64,000 nt of DNA, from positions 1 to 64,000 of the forward strand of contig JAAALK010001127.1 in NCBI GenBank assembly GCA_019279435.1, written 5' to 3'. This document shows, in pieces, positions 23,135-33,504 of the stretch. The position numbers and the translations under genes were made by a program. The stretch is from Zizania palustris (Eukaryota; Streptophyta; Magnoliopsida; Poales; Poaceae). Below the pieces are notes generated by a model. That model did not search any database and was not told the origin of the DNA. It worked only from the letters and a program-made list of their open reading frames with translations. Numbering within the stretch: the first letter of the stretch is position 1; each line of letters starts with the position of its first letter.

Positions 23135-23327
23135 CTTCTGAACATATAAAAGCTTGGTACATAAAGTAAAAAGATAATGAAACAAGTATTTTAATCAAAA
23201 CGGCCCATCGGGGCTCACATGTATATATCTCAAAAAGTTCATTACATTCATGCTCTTATTTTAATATACCTACAACACAACTCGTTGTAGGTATCACAAC
23301 ATTATTCCGCTCAATGACAACTAACGT

Positions 23328-24110
23328 CTACTCACCACCGGAGGCTGTCTCCATGCTCTCGGAACCACGAGTACGTGGCTCCCGAGGAATAGTGGGCTCG
23401 AGAAAATTCTCATTGATTGGGTCGGAGATGAGGCCGGGGCGTGGTGCAGGGGCGCTGGTGGTGGACGGTCCGGCAGTGGAGGGGTGTGGCGGGATCCTCT
23501 TGGGGCGAGGGGAAGGCTCACGGATGGGCTTCTTCTTACTCTGGAGGAGGGGAACCATCTCCGCGATTTCCTTCTGCAGCTGCATGATCTTGCACTGCAG
23601 CTCGCCGTTCTGTTGGATCAAGTTCTTCGTCTCCTCACGAAGAAACTCAACCGCCTCATGGTGCTCATCGGCGTCGAGCACCGCCTCAGTATGGAGATCG
23701 TCCATAGCCTGAAGAAGACGTGACTGCCGGGCCATGACCGGATCACGCACGGGGTGAACTCCGAGGGAGATGCTATGGTAGGCGCCGGGAGTGCGCTTCG
23801 GCACAAGCCGAAATGATGAGTTTTGAAGACGATCATCATAGATCATCCTCAGCTCCATAAGGGCCTGGAGAGCTACGCGTTGGCACGCGACGTCGAAAGT
23901 CGGGCCCCCGAGCACGGTGGTGTAGGGTGGCAGATGCTCTCTGGAACCGTGGACAGTGAGGGAGACATCGCAGGGCCTGGCAAACTCCTCCAGGTACACC
24001 CCCTGGAATTCGGGCTCGAAGAGGAACCCGAGGAAAGTGAGCATTATACGGAGCTCCCTGACGAAGCCCTCGTAGTGGCGGCAGTAGCTGTGCACTTGGT
24101 AGACTGGCAT
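23328..24110 (-). CDS. A ORF0: conserved reading frame upstream of gag
   Basis: 260 codons, fully open although the rest of A is broken. It is alignable end to end with B's ORF0 (28030-28809). The start is MPVYQVHSYCRHYEGFVREL. A globular N-terminal half has PCDVSLTVHGS and GGPTFDVACQRVALQALMELR. A central Leu-rich coiled coil lies at about residues 128-189. A basic KKKPIREP motif, a Pro-rich linker and an acidic tail follow. The function is unknown to me. An extra orf0 before gag is known in rice gypsy elements of the RIRE3/RIRE8 type, to which this probably corresponds. Confidence 0.8.
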   Translation of the reverse strand: MPVYQVHSYCRHYEGFVRELRIMLTFLGFLFEPEFQGVYLEEFARPCDVSLTVHGSREHLPPYTTVLGGPTFDVACQRVALQALMELRMIYDDRLQNSSFRLVPKRTPGAYHSISLGVHPVRDPVMARQSRLLQAMDDLHTEAVLDADEHHEAVEFLREETKNLIQQNGELQCKIMQLQKEIAEMVPLLQSKKKPIREPSPRPKRIPPHPSTAGPSTTSAPAPRPGLISDPINENFLEPTIPREPRTRGSESMETASGGE

Positions 24111-24233
24111 CTACAAAACAACAAGTTGAAGAAAAGTGAGGGGAGGAACAAAGTTTATAAAGTAGGTTTTCGAGAAATAATTTTCTGCAGCTATTGGCTA
24201 GGCTGGTCCGTTTGGCTTCCTACAGTCAAGTCG

Positions 24234-24245
24234 GCTCTGATACCA
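24234..24245 (-). other. A primer binding site
   Basis: Minus strand TGGTATCAGAGC, initiator tRNA-Met type, three bases from the LTR edge at 24249. Confidence 0.92.
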
Positions 24246-24248
24246 TCT

Positions 24249-24524
24249 TGTGGCGCCCCGATTTAACAAAATCGGAACATTATTGAATTTCATAAGAAAA
24301 ACAATAATACAAGAGGTTCATCATGCGACAATCGTACATATGACAGTATTCATGGTGCGCAGACTATATTTATTACATCAGAGTTAAATAAAGAAAATAT
24401 TAAAAATAAAATGCATGACGAACGCCTTCTTCAAGATCTTTTCACTTGACTGGGTCGCTACTCCAGACCATCTTCATAGTAGGCATCCTCTGAAGTGTTC
24501 AACGGGTATGAGTAAAAAAGTACT
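24249..24524 (-). repeat. A 5' LTR, left part (U5 end)
   Basis: Begins TGTGGCGCCCCGATTTAAC and matches 4619-4895 of A's other LTR. It is interrupted by B after gtact (24520-24524) and continues at 36896. Confidence 0.92.
24520..24524. repeat. Left target-site duplication of B (gtact)
   Basis: Perfect match to 36891-36895, and abuts B's LTR start TGTAACACC at 24525. Confidence 0.95.
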
Positions 24525-27500
24525 TGTAACACCCCAAATTTTCAATACAATAAAATATTATTAAATTCAATTTCTTGGAATATATATTTCTGAAAATACT
24601 TTAAATACCCTTTTATACCCAATTGAACTACAGCCTAGAGTAGATGGCCAAATTAGGAGGTGAAACTTCTTGTATATGATCCTAAGACCAAGATATATTT
24701 TTGAGAATTTTTATAAATTTTTACCAACCTTGGAAGTAGCCCTAAGATTTTAATCTATTTTCTGGAATTATTTTTAATCAGAAATGCTTAGGAACAGTAT
24801 TGGGCCCTCTCCCTCCTTTCTCTCTCTCCCGGCCAGCCCAGCCCGTTACCTCGCGCGCCTTAGGCTGACAACCCAACCCCACCTGTCGGCGCTGCATTCC
24901 TCCCCTCGCGCGCGCACCCGACACCGTGGCCCCACCTGTCAGCCCTCCCGCTCGCTCGCTCGTGCCCGCTGGCCAGTGGCCCCCGCCTATCAGACCCATC
25001 GTCTACCTCGCGCCGTCGCCCCCAAATCGCGCCGGCCGACGACCCCCACCTCGGATCCGCCTCGCTGGCCCCTCCCGCATTGAATTGACGCCATTAAACA
25101 GCTCCCCACGCCCGGCCGACCGTTTCCCCCTTTATTTCACCGCGTCATCGCCCCCGGATTGGCGCTCGCATGCACGGCAGGAGCTCACCGGCGTTGAATT
25201 GAGCCATTACTCTCGGCCTCCCCCGATTACGCCCCCTCTGCCCCCGCCGACGACCTTATATAAAGCCCCTGGCCGTCCGCAATGCACCCCTACGCCCTAT
25301 CACTGCGAGAACCAACCAGAGCGCCCCAATTCACCTTTTTACTCCCCACCACCGCCCGCTCTTCAGCCGCCGCTCACCGTCACCGGAGCCCCTCTCCGTC
25401 CACGCCGACCGCACCGTCGTGACCGCCGGGACCTCACCGACCTCGGCCACCACTCCGTCAACGACAAACCCCGCCGGATCGCCGTCGCCGCCAAGGACCC
25501 GAACGCCTCCACCGCCTCCGCTCATCGCCGGCCTAGCTCCGTCGACCTTTTCTCACCGTCGAGGTACCTTCGTGACCCCCTCATTGCCCTCCTTCCATTT
25601 TAGGCCCTAGCATCGACCACCATCGCCCGCCGTGGCCGCTGGCCCGCTCGCCGTCGTCGGAGAAGACAACCGGCACGGGTCGAGTACCCGTGCCGTGTCC
25701 GATTCACGCACGACCGTGCGATCTGGATCAGACGGTGACGATTAATTCCCGTGTGTGATTTAATCTGATCCGTTAGATCTGTGCGAAGGGGTACGTTTTA
25801 ATCTCGTACGTCCGTTAGTTTTAAAACCCCGCATCGCATCTAAGCCGTCCATCGCATACTGGTTCAAACGTTTTAATCCTGGCCGTCCACGTCGACTTAC
25901 GCGCCTCGCCTCGCTTGCACGCGTTGGATCTGGATCCAACGGTCCAGATCGACCCGGTGCACGCGCACAGTGCGCGGGTTCACCGTGGGCCTGGCTCACC
26001 GTGGACCCGAGGGGTTTAAAAATTGAAAATGAATTTCAGAAATACTTTTAAACTTGTAAAATTCATATCTGGTGCATTTGAACTCTAAAAATTACCATTT
26101 CAATTTCAGAAAATTCATAATATTATTCTCTACATGTTTATGCAATAAAAACAGTAGGTTTACTTTGACTTTTCTTGTTTATTCAAATAAATATTCAAAT
26201 GCCTTTAGGATTAAAATATAAATTCAAATGTTTAAACTTCAGAAAAATTTAGATTTATTTCCATTCTGTCCATTTACTAAAAAACCATCAAATTAACATG
26301 AACTTTTCATTTCACATTTATTTGAGAACTTAATATGACAATAATCACATTTAAACACCCTTTTCTAAAAGGACAACTTTTTAATTCCTTTAAAATTTAA
26401 TTATAAAATAAACCACATAACCTTAACCATTGAATTTATTTTATTTATAATCAAACCAACTTTAACTTATGTGCTTATAATGTAATGTTATATTGTTTGA
26501 TTGAATGTTGTGTTCTTTTTATTTTACTTTACTATATCAAAAAGACTACGACGTCGCCGAGGAGCCGGAGTACTTCCCCGAAGTCCCTCCCTCTCCTTTT
26601 GCTGAACAAGGCAAGTCACCAAACCAATCTTTTGAGCATATTGGACCCATGTTTGATTAAACTATCGCTAAAACACATAGGTTATATATGCAATAGTCAA
26701 ATGAACCCTTACCGTATATTTATTTAGGATCCCCCGACCTTGATGTGCAACCCAAGCCATGCTCTCTAGCCTAAACTCCTTGTCTCCATATGATAAATGT
26801 TATTAGTTAGTGTCCAATGTATCGACACGATCGCTATAGGATAAAAATGAGTCGTAGTACATGGTTCTACTATATGATCCCCATTGTTTCTTATCTATGG
26901 AATTCTGTCGGTGTTGGAGTTGTGGTTGTGAGTGAATGCATGGTGGGTTCCGGGTGCAAGCTAGGGCATTGGTCGGTAGCACCCGGGGCACTATAAGGAC
27001 CGGTCTGAGGGATCCGTTGCAATACACTTACGTACTAAACACAAGTCTAGTGGGTAAGTCCTAACTAAGGTATGGGTTGTTCCAAACTGAGGCCAAGTTG
27101 CACCTGCGGGTGACTTGTACCAATGTGGCGCAAAAGGGGGTGCGACGTTAGCCGGGATGCGGCCCGGCGCGCTGGCGAAACCTAGAGCGGGTGGTTATCG
27201 CTTGGAACATTTCATACCGAGGTTTTGGCACGAGTTCCCGTGGTATGGGTCATCTCGTTTGGGATGAGTGCGTGCCTTGTGGGTACAGTAGTACATCTCT
27301 GATCAGAGTCTTAAATCTTTTCGAAAAGCCGAGCCCGCGGTCAAGGGCGGGTTGCGTGACATCCCCAGTTAGTTTACTTTGAATATGTATGTGCATGCTG
27401 AATTGACATGTAAGGACTGTTGTGCGAGGAGGTAAAACGTACTCCTCGAGTTAGTTGATGTTGTTGATATTCATGTTTACTTTTCCGCATGATTAAAATG

Positions 27501-27891
27501 TGATTACACTAAATGCAATAACTGAAACTGTACTTTTCCGCAATGTTAGCCATTACCCTTCCTTGTTTATTATCCTGCATTACTACTTGCATTTGCGGTG
27601 GCTTGTTGAGTACTTTTTGTACTCATACCCGTTGGACCCCACAGAGGATGCTTACTATGAAGACGGTCTGGAGTAGCGACCCAGTCGAGAAGAAAAATCC
27701 TGAAGAAGATGTTCGTCATGCCGCTTTTTAATTGTTTTTAATACTGTTTCTACTAAAACTTTGATGTAATAAATATGGTCTGCGTACCATGGATATTGTC
27801 GTATGTACGTTGTCGCATGATGAACCTCTTGTATTATTGTCTTTCTTCTGAAATTCAATATTGTCTCGATTTGATAAATCGGGGCGCTACA
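24525..27891 (+). repeat. B 5' LTR
   Basis: TGTAACACCCCAAATTTTC to GGGGCGCTACA. The GC-rich U3 (24780-25260, with ctcgctcgctcg) is followed by the TATA box, a transcribed GC-rich stretch and an AT-rich U5. Compared with the 3' LTR it lacks 18 bp after gaggcca (27087), which the 3' copy keeps at 36075-36092. Long ORFs here (for example 24926-25603) are compositional and shift frame between the two LTRs. Confidence 0.95.
25257..25264 (+). promoter_or_regulatory. TATA box of B 5' LTR
   Basis: TATATAAA in the context gacctTATATAAAgcccc, at the edge between the GC-rich U3 and the transcribed region. It is conserved in the 3' LTR at 34239-34246. It should start rightward transcription of B about 30 bp downstream. 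Confidence 0.8.
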
Positions 27892-27894
27892 AGA

Positions 27895-27906
27895 TGGTAT
27901 CAGAGC
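27895..27906 (+). other. B primer binding site
   Basis: TGGTATCAGAGC three bases after the LTR end, complementary to initiator tRNA-Met. Confidence 0.95.
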
Positions 27907-28029
27907 CGACTCGACTGTAGGAAGCCAAACAGACCCGCCTAGCCATTAGCCACAGGAAATTATTTCTCCAAAATCTACTTTATAAACTTTGTTCCTCTCC
28001 TCACTTTTATTCAACTTGCTATTTTGTAG

Positions 28030-28809
28030 ATGCCAGTCTACCAAGTCCACAGCTACTGCCGCCACTACAAGGGCTTTGTCCGGGAGCTCCGTATGATGCT
28101 CACCTTCCTCGGGTTCCTCTTCGAACTCGAATTCCAAGGACTGTACCCCGACGAGTTCGCCGGGCCTTGCGACGTCTCCCTCACCGTCCACGGCTCCGGA
28201 GAACACTTGCCGCCCTACACCACAGCACTTGGAGGCCCGACTTTCGACGTTGCGTGCCAACGAGTCGCCCTCCAGGCCCTCATGGAGCTGAGGTTGATCT
28301 ACGATGATCGTCTTCAGAACTCGTCCTTCCGGCTTGTGCCGAAGCATACTCCCGGCGCCCACCGTAGCATCTACCTCGGAGTTCACTTCGTGCGTGATCC
28401 GGTCATGGCCCGGCAGTCGCGTCTTCTACAGGCCATGGACGATCTCCACACCGAGGCGGTGCTCGACGCCGACGAGCACCATGAGGCGGTCGAGTTCCTT
28501 CTTGAAGAAACGAAGAACTTGATCCAACAGAACGGCGAGCTGCAGCGCAAGATCATGCAGCTGCAGAAGGATATTGCGGAGATGGTTCCTCTTCTTCCCA
28601 GGAAGAAGAAGCCCATCCGTGAGCCTCTCCCTCGCCCCAAGACGATCCCACCACGACCCTCCCCCGCCAGACCCTCCACCAGCGCCCCTACACCACGCCC
28701 CGGCCTCGTCTCCGACTCCATCATCGAGAATTTTCTCGAACCCACCATCCCTCTGGAGTCGCGTACTCGTGGTTCCGAGAGCACGGAGACCGCCTCCGAT
28801 AGCGAGTAG
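28030..28809 (+). CDS. B ORF0: conserved reading frame upstream of gag
   Basis: 259 codons starting MPVYQVHSYC. Residues about 1-125 look globular, with no known fold that I recognise. Residues about 128-189 form a Leu/Gln/Glu-rich coiled coil (EFLLEETKNLIQQ, KIMQLQKDIAEM). Residues 190-200 are basic (RKKKPIREPL). Residues 200-230 are Pro-rich and the tail is acidic. It stops 186 bp before gag, in gag's frame. It is kept open in both A and B despite decay elsewhere, which suggests a retained role. Probably the orf0 described in rice RIRE3/RIRE8-like elements; I do not know its activity. Confidence 0.85.
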   Translation: MPVYQVHSYCRHYKGFVRELRMMLTFLGFLFELEFQGLYPDEFAGPCDVSLTVHGSGEHLPPYTTALGGPTFDVACQRVALQALMELRLIYDDRLQNSSFRLVPKHTPGAHRSIYLGVHFVRDPVMARQSRLLQAMDDLHTEAVLDADEHHEAVEFLLEETKNLIQQNGELQRKIMQLQKDIAEMVPLLPRKKKPIREPLPRPKTIPPRPSPARPSTSAPTPRPGLVSDSIIENFLEPTIPLESRTRGSESTETASDSE

Positions 28810-28995
28810 GCGTTAGGAGTCACTATTTAAATAAAAAGCATGATTTTGTATGTGGTGCTACCCACGACGAGTGTGTTGTGGGTAGAATAAGAACTTGATT
28901 GTAATGAACATTTTTACCACTTAATTTATATGCATGAACTATTCTTGTTAATTGTGTTGTCAACTTTTTGCCTTATAACCTTATGAATTCAGAAG

Positions 28996-31980
28996 ATGGC
29001 CGACCACCAGAACACCGACTCCAACAACGGAGCAGGAGGAAGTCGTGATGTGCCCGAGGGTGTTGTACCCAACTGGGGTGCAACGGGCCCGCGTCAGTCT
29101 GGGTCGCCCTCCGCCAACCACCCCACCTTGGCGGAGATGATGGCGAATCAGAACCAACTGATCACCGCCCTCCTCACCCAAATGCAGAACCAACAGGCTC
29201 AGTTTGACCGTCTGCAGAACGGGGAACCTGCCCCTCGCGCACCAGCACCAGCACCAGCTCCACAACTCTCGGAGTTTCTACGCGTGCGTCCGCCCATCTT
29301 CTCAAGCACCACCAACCAGATGGAGGCCGGAGATTGGCTTCGCACCGTCGGAAAGAAGCTCGACCTCCTTCCCTGCACCGACCGGGAGCGAGTGGCCTTC
29401 GCCACTCACCAGCTCCAGGGTCCCGTCACTGAATGGTGGGACAACTATCGTGAGTCCCAGCCAGAGGACCACGTGGTGACTTGGGCGGAGTTCACCATCG
29501 CCTTTCGTGCCGCCCACGTCCCCGCCGGTGTCATCGCGGTGAAACAGCAGGAGTTCCGCGACCTGCAACAAGGCAACCGGACCGTCATGGAGTACCTCCA
29601 TGAGTTCAACCGCCTCGCCCGCTATGCACCGGAGGAAGTGCGCACCGACGCCCTCCGCAAAGCCAAGTTCCTCTGGGGACTTAAGGATGAGCTGTCCATC
29701 CAGCTCGTCGCCACCGACTACGCCGACTTCCAACGGCTAGTCAACAAAGCGCTCATCCAAGAGACTGAGCAGAACAGGCTGGACCTCAAGAAGAGGAAGA
29801 TGATCGCCTTCAAGCACCAGCAGGCGAACTCGCAGAGGCCCCGCTTCGTCCCTCCGCCACCAGCGCCCGCCTACCATCCTCGGCCCGCCTACAGGCCACC
29901 TCACGCCGCCAGTGGATCCAACGCCGGGCATCCTCGCCCCGCTCCACCAGCTCCGGCCGCTCAGCCGACACCAGCCGCCAAGGCCCCGATCTTGAAGGAT
30001 CGCCAAGGGAGGCCGGTCGTCTGCTTCAACTGCCGCAAGGAAGGGCACTATTCGCACCAGTGTCCTCACCCCAAGCAGACTCAGGGCGCGTCACCCAACC
30101 AGGCAGTTCGCACCCGCGTCAACCATATCAGCGCGGAGGAAGCTCAGGAGGCTCCTAAAGTCGTGCTCGGTACGTTTACTGTGAATTCCGTACCGGCCAT
30201 AATATTATTTGACTCTGGAGCAACCCACTCCTTCGTCTCGGAATATTTTGTGAAAACAAACGAACTGGACGTGCTCCCTCTACCCATTCCCATGGTGATT
30301 GCCACTCCCGGCAATAGGACCTTAGCCCGCTTATACAGCCCTAAGGTTCAAATTGACATCCAAGGAGTATTGTTTCCAGCCGAGCCAGTCCTCATCCAAT
30401 GCACCGGACTCGACCTTATACTAGGGATGGATTGGCTGATGAAGCACAAGGGAGTGATCGACTGTGCCAGCAAATCCGTCACAGTAACCAACCCTGAAGG
30501 CGCAGCCATCACCTTTCGGATGACCAGTCGCAAACCACTCAGAGCATCCCTTCGCTCGATAGCTCTTGAAGAGGTACCTATAGTCAAGGAGTTTGCGGAT
30601 GTCTTCCCTGAAGACCTACCCGGAATGCCTCCCAAGCGGGACATTGAATTCAGAATCGAACTTGTCCCCGGGACCACTCCAATCTCCAAGCGCCCGTACC
30701 GGATGGCCGCTAATGAACTAGCTGAAGTCAAGAGCAACATCGAAGACTTAGAGCAAAAAGGGTATATTCGACCGAGTACCTCACCCTGGGGTGCACCGGT
30801 TATATTTGCCATGAAGAAGGACAAGACCAAGAGGATGTGCGTGGACTATAGAGCCTTGAACGACGTAACCATCAAGAACAAGTACCCATTGCCTCGGATC
30901 GACGACCTGTTCGATCAGCTGAAAGGATCCTCGGTGTTTTCCAAGATTGACCTCAGGTCAGGTTATCACCAATTGAGGATTAGGGAAGAAGACATACCCA
31001 AGACTGCCTTCACCTCCCGCTATGGACTCTACGAGTACACTGTGATGTCGTTCGGACTCACGAATGCCCCGGCCTTTTTCATGAACATGATGAACAATGT
31101 ATTCATGGAGTTCCTGGACAAGTTCATCGTGGTATTCATCGACGATATCCTCGTTTACTCCAAGACCAAGGAAGAACACGAGACTCACCTCCGTCTGACC
31201 CTCGGAAAGCTAAGGGAGCAGCAACTGTACGCCAAATACAGCAAATGCGAATTTTGGTCGTCAGAGGTGAAGTTCCTCGGCCATGTTATATCTGCGGGAG
31301 GAATAGCAGTGGACCCAACCACCGTTGAAGCGGTAACCAACTGGCTGCAGCCCATGACCGTGACCAAGATCCGAAGTTTTCTCGGATTGGCCGGATACTA
31401 CTGCCGGTTCATCGAGAATTTTTCCAAGATCGCCAAGCCTATGACCAGACTTTTGCAGAAGGAAGTGAAATTCGAATGGACCCCCGACTGCGAAGAAAGC
31501 TTCCAGACCCTCAAGAAGAAGCTAGTGTCAGCCCCTATTGTGACTCTGCCAGACATCTGGAAAGACTTCCACGTCTACTGTGATGCCTCTCGTCAAGGAT
31601 TGGGATGCGTCTTAATGCAAGAAGGGAAAGTGATATCCTACGCCTCCCGGCAACTGAGACCGCATGAGCTGAACTACCCCACCCACGACCTGGAACTAGC
31701 AGTCGTGGTTCATGCCTTGATGATATGGAGACATTACCTTGTGGGGAATCGGTGTGAGGTCTTCACCGACCACAAGAGCCTCAAGTACATATTCACCCAA
31801 CCAGATCTGAATCTCAGGCAAAGGAGATGGTTGGAACTGATCAAGGATTATGACTTGGGCATCCATTATCATCCAGGCAAGGCCAATGTGGTGGCAGATG
31901 CCCTCAGTCAAAAGGGTACTGCAATGCCATCATGGTTCAGGACCAAGCTCCCTTACTTTACAAGGAGATGGAAAGGCTAA
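28996..31980 (+). CDS. B gag-protease-RT-RNase H polyprotein (frameshifted at end)
   Basis: 994 codons, start MADHQNTDSNNGAGG. A Gly/Pro/Gln-rich N-terminus is followed by the retrotransposon gag domain (about 110-235; TEWWDNYRESQPEDH, EFRDLQQGNRTVMEYLHEFN). Then a Pro-rich linker, the CCHC knuckle (Cys343, Cys346, His351, Cys356), and aspartic protease with Asp406 in LFDSGATHSF. Reverse transcriptase follows with YRALNDVTIKNKYPLPRIDD and catalytic Asp716-Asp717 in FIDDILVYSK. RNase H has Asp863 in YCDASRQG and HPGKANVVADALS. Loss of one A in an A-run at about 31910-31913 shifts the frame, so the last 20 residues are not native and integrase is cut off. Confidence 0.93.
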   Translation: MADHQNTDSNNGAGGSRDVPEGVVPNWGATGPRQSGSPSANHPTLAEMMANQNQLITALLTQMQNQQAQFDRLQNGEPAPRAPAPAPAPQLSEFLRVRPPIFSSTTNQMEAGDWLRTVGKKLDLLPCTDRERVAFATHQLQGPVTEWWDNYRESQPEDHVVTWAEFTIAFRAAHVPAGVIAVKQQEFRDLQQGNRTVMEYLHEFNRLARYAPEEVRTDALRKAKFLWGLKDELSIQLVATDYADFQRLVNKALIQETEQNRLDLKKRKMIAFKHQQANSQRPRFVPPPPAPAYHPRPAYRPPHAASGSNAGHPRPAPPAPAAQPTPAAKAPILKDRQGRPVVCFNCRKEGHYSHQCPHPKQTQGASPNQAVRTRVNHISAEEAQEAPKVVLGTFTVNSVPAIILFDSGATHSFVSEYFVKTNELDVLPLPIPMVIATPGNRTLARLYSPKVQIDIQGVLFPAEPVLIQCTGLDLILGMDWLMKHKGVIDCASKSVTVTNPEGAAITFRMTSRKPLRASLRSIALEEVPIVKEFADVFPEDLPGMPPKRDIEFRIELVPGTTPISKRPYRMAANELAEVKSNIEDLEQKGYIRPSTSPWGAPVIFAMKKDKTKRMCVDYRALNDVTIKNKYPLPRIDDLFDQLKGSSVFSKIDLRSGYHQLRIREEDIPKTAFTSRYGLYEYTVMSFGLTNAPAFFMNMMNNVFMEFLDKFIVVFIDDILVYSKTKEEHETHLRLTLGKLREQQLYAKYSKCEFWSSEVKFLGHVISAGGIAVDPTTVEAVTNWLQPMTVTKIRSFLGLAGYYCRFIENFSKIAKPMTRLLQKEVKFEWTPDCEESFQTLKKKLVSAPIVTLPDIWKDFHVYCDASRQGLGCVLMQEGKVISYASRQLRPHELNYPTHDLELAVVVHALMIWRHYLVGNRCEVFTDHKSLKYIFTQPDLNLRQRRWLELIKDYDLGIHYHPGKANVVADALSQKGTAMPSWFRTKLPYFTRRWKG

Positions 31981-32360
31981 ACCTAGGGATCACCACTCGA
32001 GCGTACCTCGCTGCCTTGGAGTCTCGGCCTATCTTAATAGACCAGATCCGAGAAAAGCAGAAGGGAGACCCGGACATCCTGGAAATCCAGCAGAACATGA
32101 GAAAGGGTAAAGCCCCCAGAATTTCCGAGGACGAGCATGGTACCATCTGGTTCGGAAACCGGATCTGCGTACCCGACAAACCTGAGTTGAAGACCCTCAT
32201 CCTTCAAGAAGCCCACGATACGTTATACTCCATCCATCCCGGGAGTACAAAGATGTATCAAGATCTGAAGGAGAAATATTGGTGGGTCAGCATGAAGAGA
32301 GAAATAGCTGAGTATGTGGCCAAGTGCGACACATGCCGGCGAGTCAAGGCAGAGCATTAG
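31932..32360 (+). pseudogene. B integrase N-terminal part
   Basis: Reads on in the pre-shift frame: ITTRAYLAALESRPILIDQI, then the zinc-binding HHCC region (HDTLYSIHPGSTKMYQDL, CDTCRRVKAEH). It ends in TAG (32358-32360), where A has a Gln codon. The frame stays open beyond. Confidence 0.9.
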
Positions 32361-32420
32361 AGGCCTGCCGGACTTCTTCAACCTCTCAAGGTCCCTGAAT
32401 GGAAGTGGGAAGAGATAGGA

Positions 32421-33461
32421 ATGGACTTCATCATGGGACTGCCCAGGACCCAAGCTGGTCATGACTCTATCTGGGTGATCGTCGACCGACTCACCAAGGT
32501 AGCTCAATTCGTTCCGGTCAAGACAACTTACACCGTCGCCAAGTTGGCTGAGTTGTATATGACCCAGATCGTGTGCCTTCACGGAGTTCCTAAGAAGATT
32601 GTATCTGACCGCAGGAGTCAGTTTACCTCCAAGTTTTGGAAGAACCTTCAAGAGGAACTCGGCACCCGGCTGAACTTTAGCACAGCCTATCATCCACAGA
32701 CCGACGGTCAAACCGAAAGGGTCAACCAGATATTGGAGGATATGCTTAGAGCTTGTGCTCTAGACTTTGGCGGAATATTGGACCAGAACTTACCATATGC
32801 AGAGTTCTCCTACAACAACAGCTATCAAGCCAGCCTGCAAATGTCCCCGTTCGAAGCACTCTATGGACGTAAGTGCAGAACGCCGTTGCTCTGGGATCAA
32901 ACCGGAGAGTCGCAACTGTTTGGGACTGATCTATTAAGAGAAGCTGAAGAGAAGGTTAAGATCATAAGAGACCGATTGAAGGCAGCCCAATCCCGCCAGA
33001 AGAGCTATGCCGACAACCGTCGAAGAGACCTAGCCTTCAAGGAGGGCGACTATGTCTATCTTCGAGTCACTCCCCTCCGTGGCACTCAAAGGATCAACAT
33101 GAAAGGCAAACTAGCACCCCGCTATGTCGGACCTTTCCAGATCCTCCGACGGGAAGGAGAAGTGGCATATCAACTCGAACTGCCTCCGTCCTTGGCAGGA
33201 GTTCATGATGTGTTCTATGTCTCTCAGCTGAAGAAGTGCCGCCGCGTACCCACCGAGCAAGCCGACCTTCAGCAGCTCAATGTCCAGGAAGACTTGACCT
33301 ACATAGAGAAACCCATCAAGATCTTGGAAACCAAGGAGAGAGTAACCAGAAGTCGCGTCGTTCGCTTCTGCAAGGTTCAATGGAACAACCATCCCGCCGA
33401 AGAAGCCACTTGGGAAAAGGAAGACGAACTGAAAGCCCAATATCCCGAGTTATTCGAGTAA
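32421..33461 (+). pseudogene. B integrase core and chromodomain
   Basis: 346 codons from the first ATG after the TAG; the true coding continues from 32361. Core acidic residues: Asp in MDFIMGLPRT, Asp in VSDRRSQFTSKFW, Glu in DGQTERVNQ. Then LYGRKCRTPLLWDQTGES, the KGKLAPRYVGPFQIL module and a C-terminal chromodomain (YIEKPIKILETKERV, CKVQW-like FCKVQWNNHP, EEATWEKEDELKAQYP). Not expressible as part of gag-pol without bypass of the two upstream lesions. Confidence 0.92.
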
Positions 33462-33488
33462 CGTTCCAATCTCGAGGACGAGATTCTT

Positions 33489-33504
33489 GTAAGGGGGATA
33501 GGTT
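33489..33504 (+). other. B polypurine tract
   Basis: GTAAGGGGGATAGGTT directly before the 3' LTR start at 33505; primes plus-strand DNA synthesis in gypsy elements. Confidence 0.93.

Noticed and set aside
24784..25610. Long GC-rich ORFs (99 and 225 codons) in B's 5' LTR
   Set aside because: The 3' LTR copy shifts the frame of the longer one at the ccgaccg/ccgaaccg difference, and the proteins are Pro/Arg low complexity. They lie in U3 and around the TATA box.
28383..28823. 146-codon ORF antisense to B ORF0
   Set aside because: Open because of GC-rich codon use in ORF0. Similar antisense openness occurs in A without evidence of its own start context.
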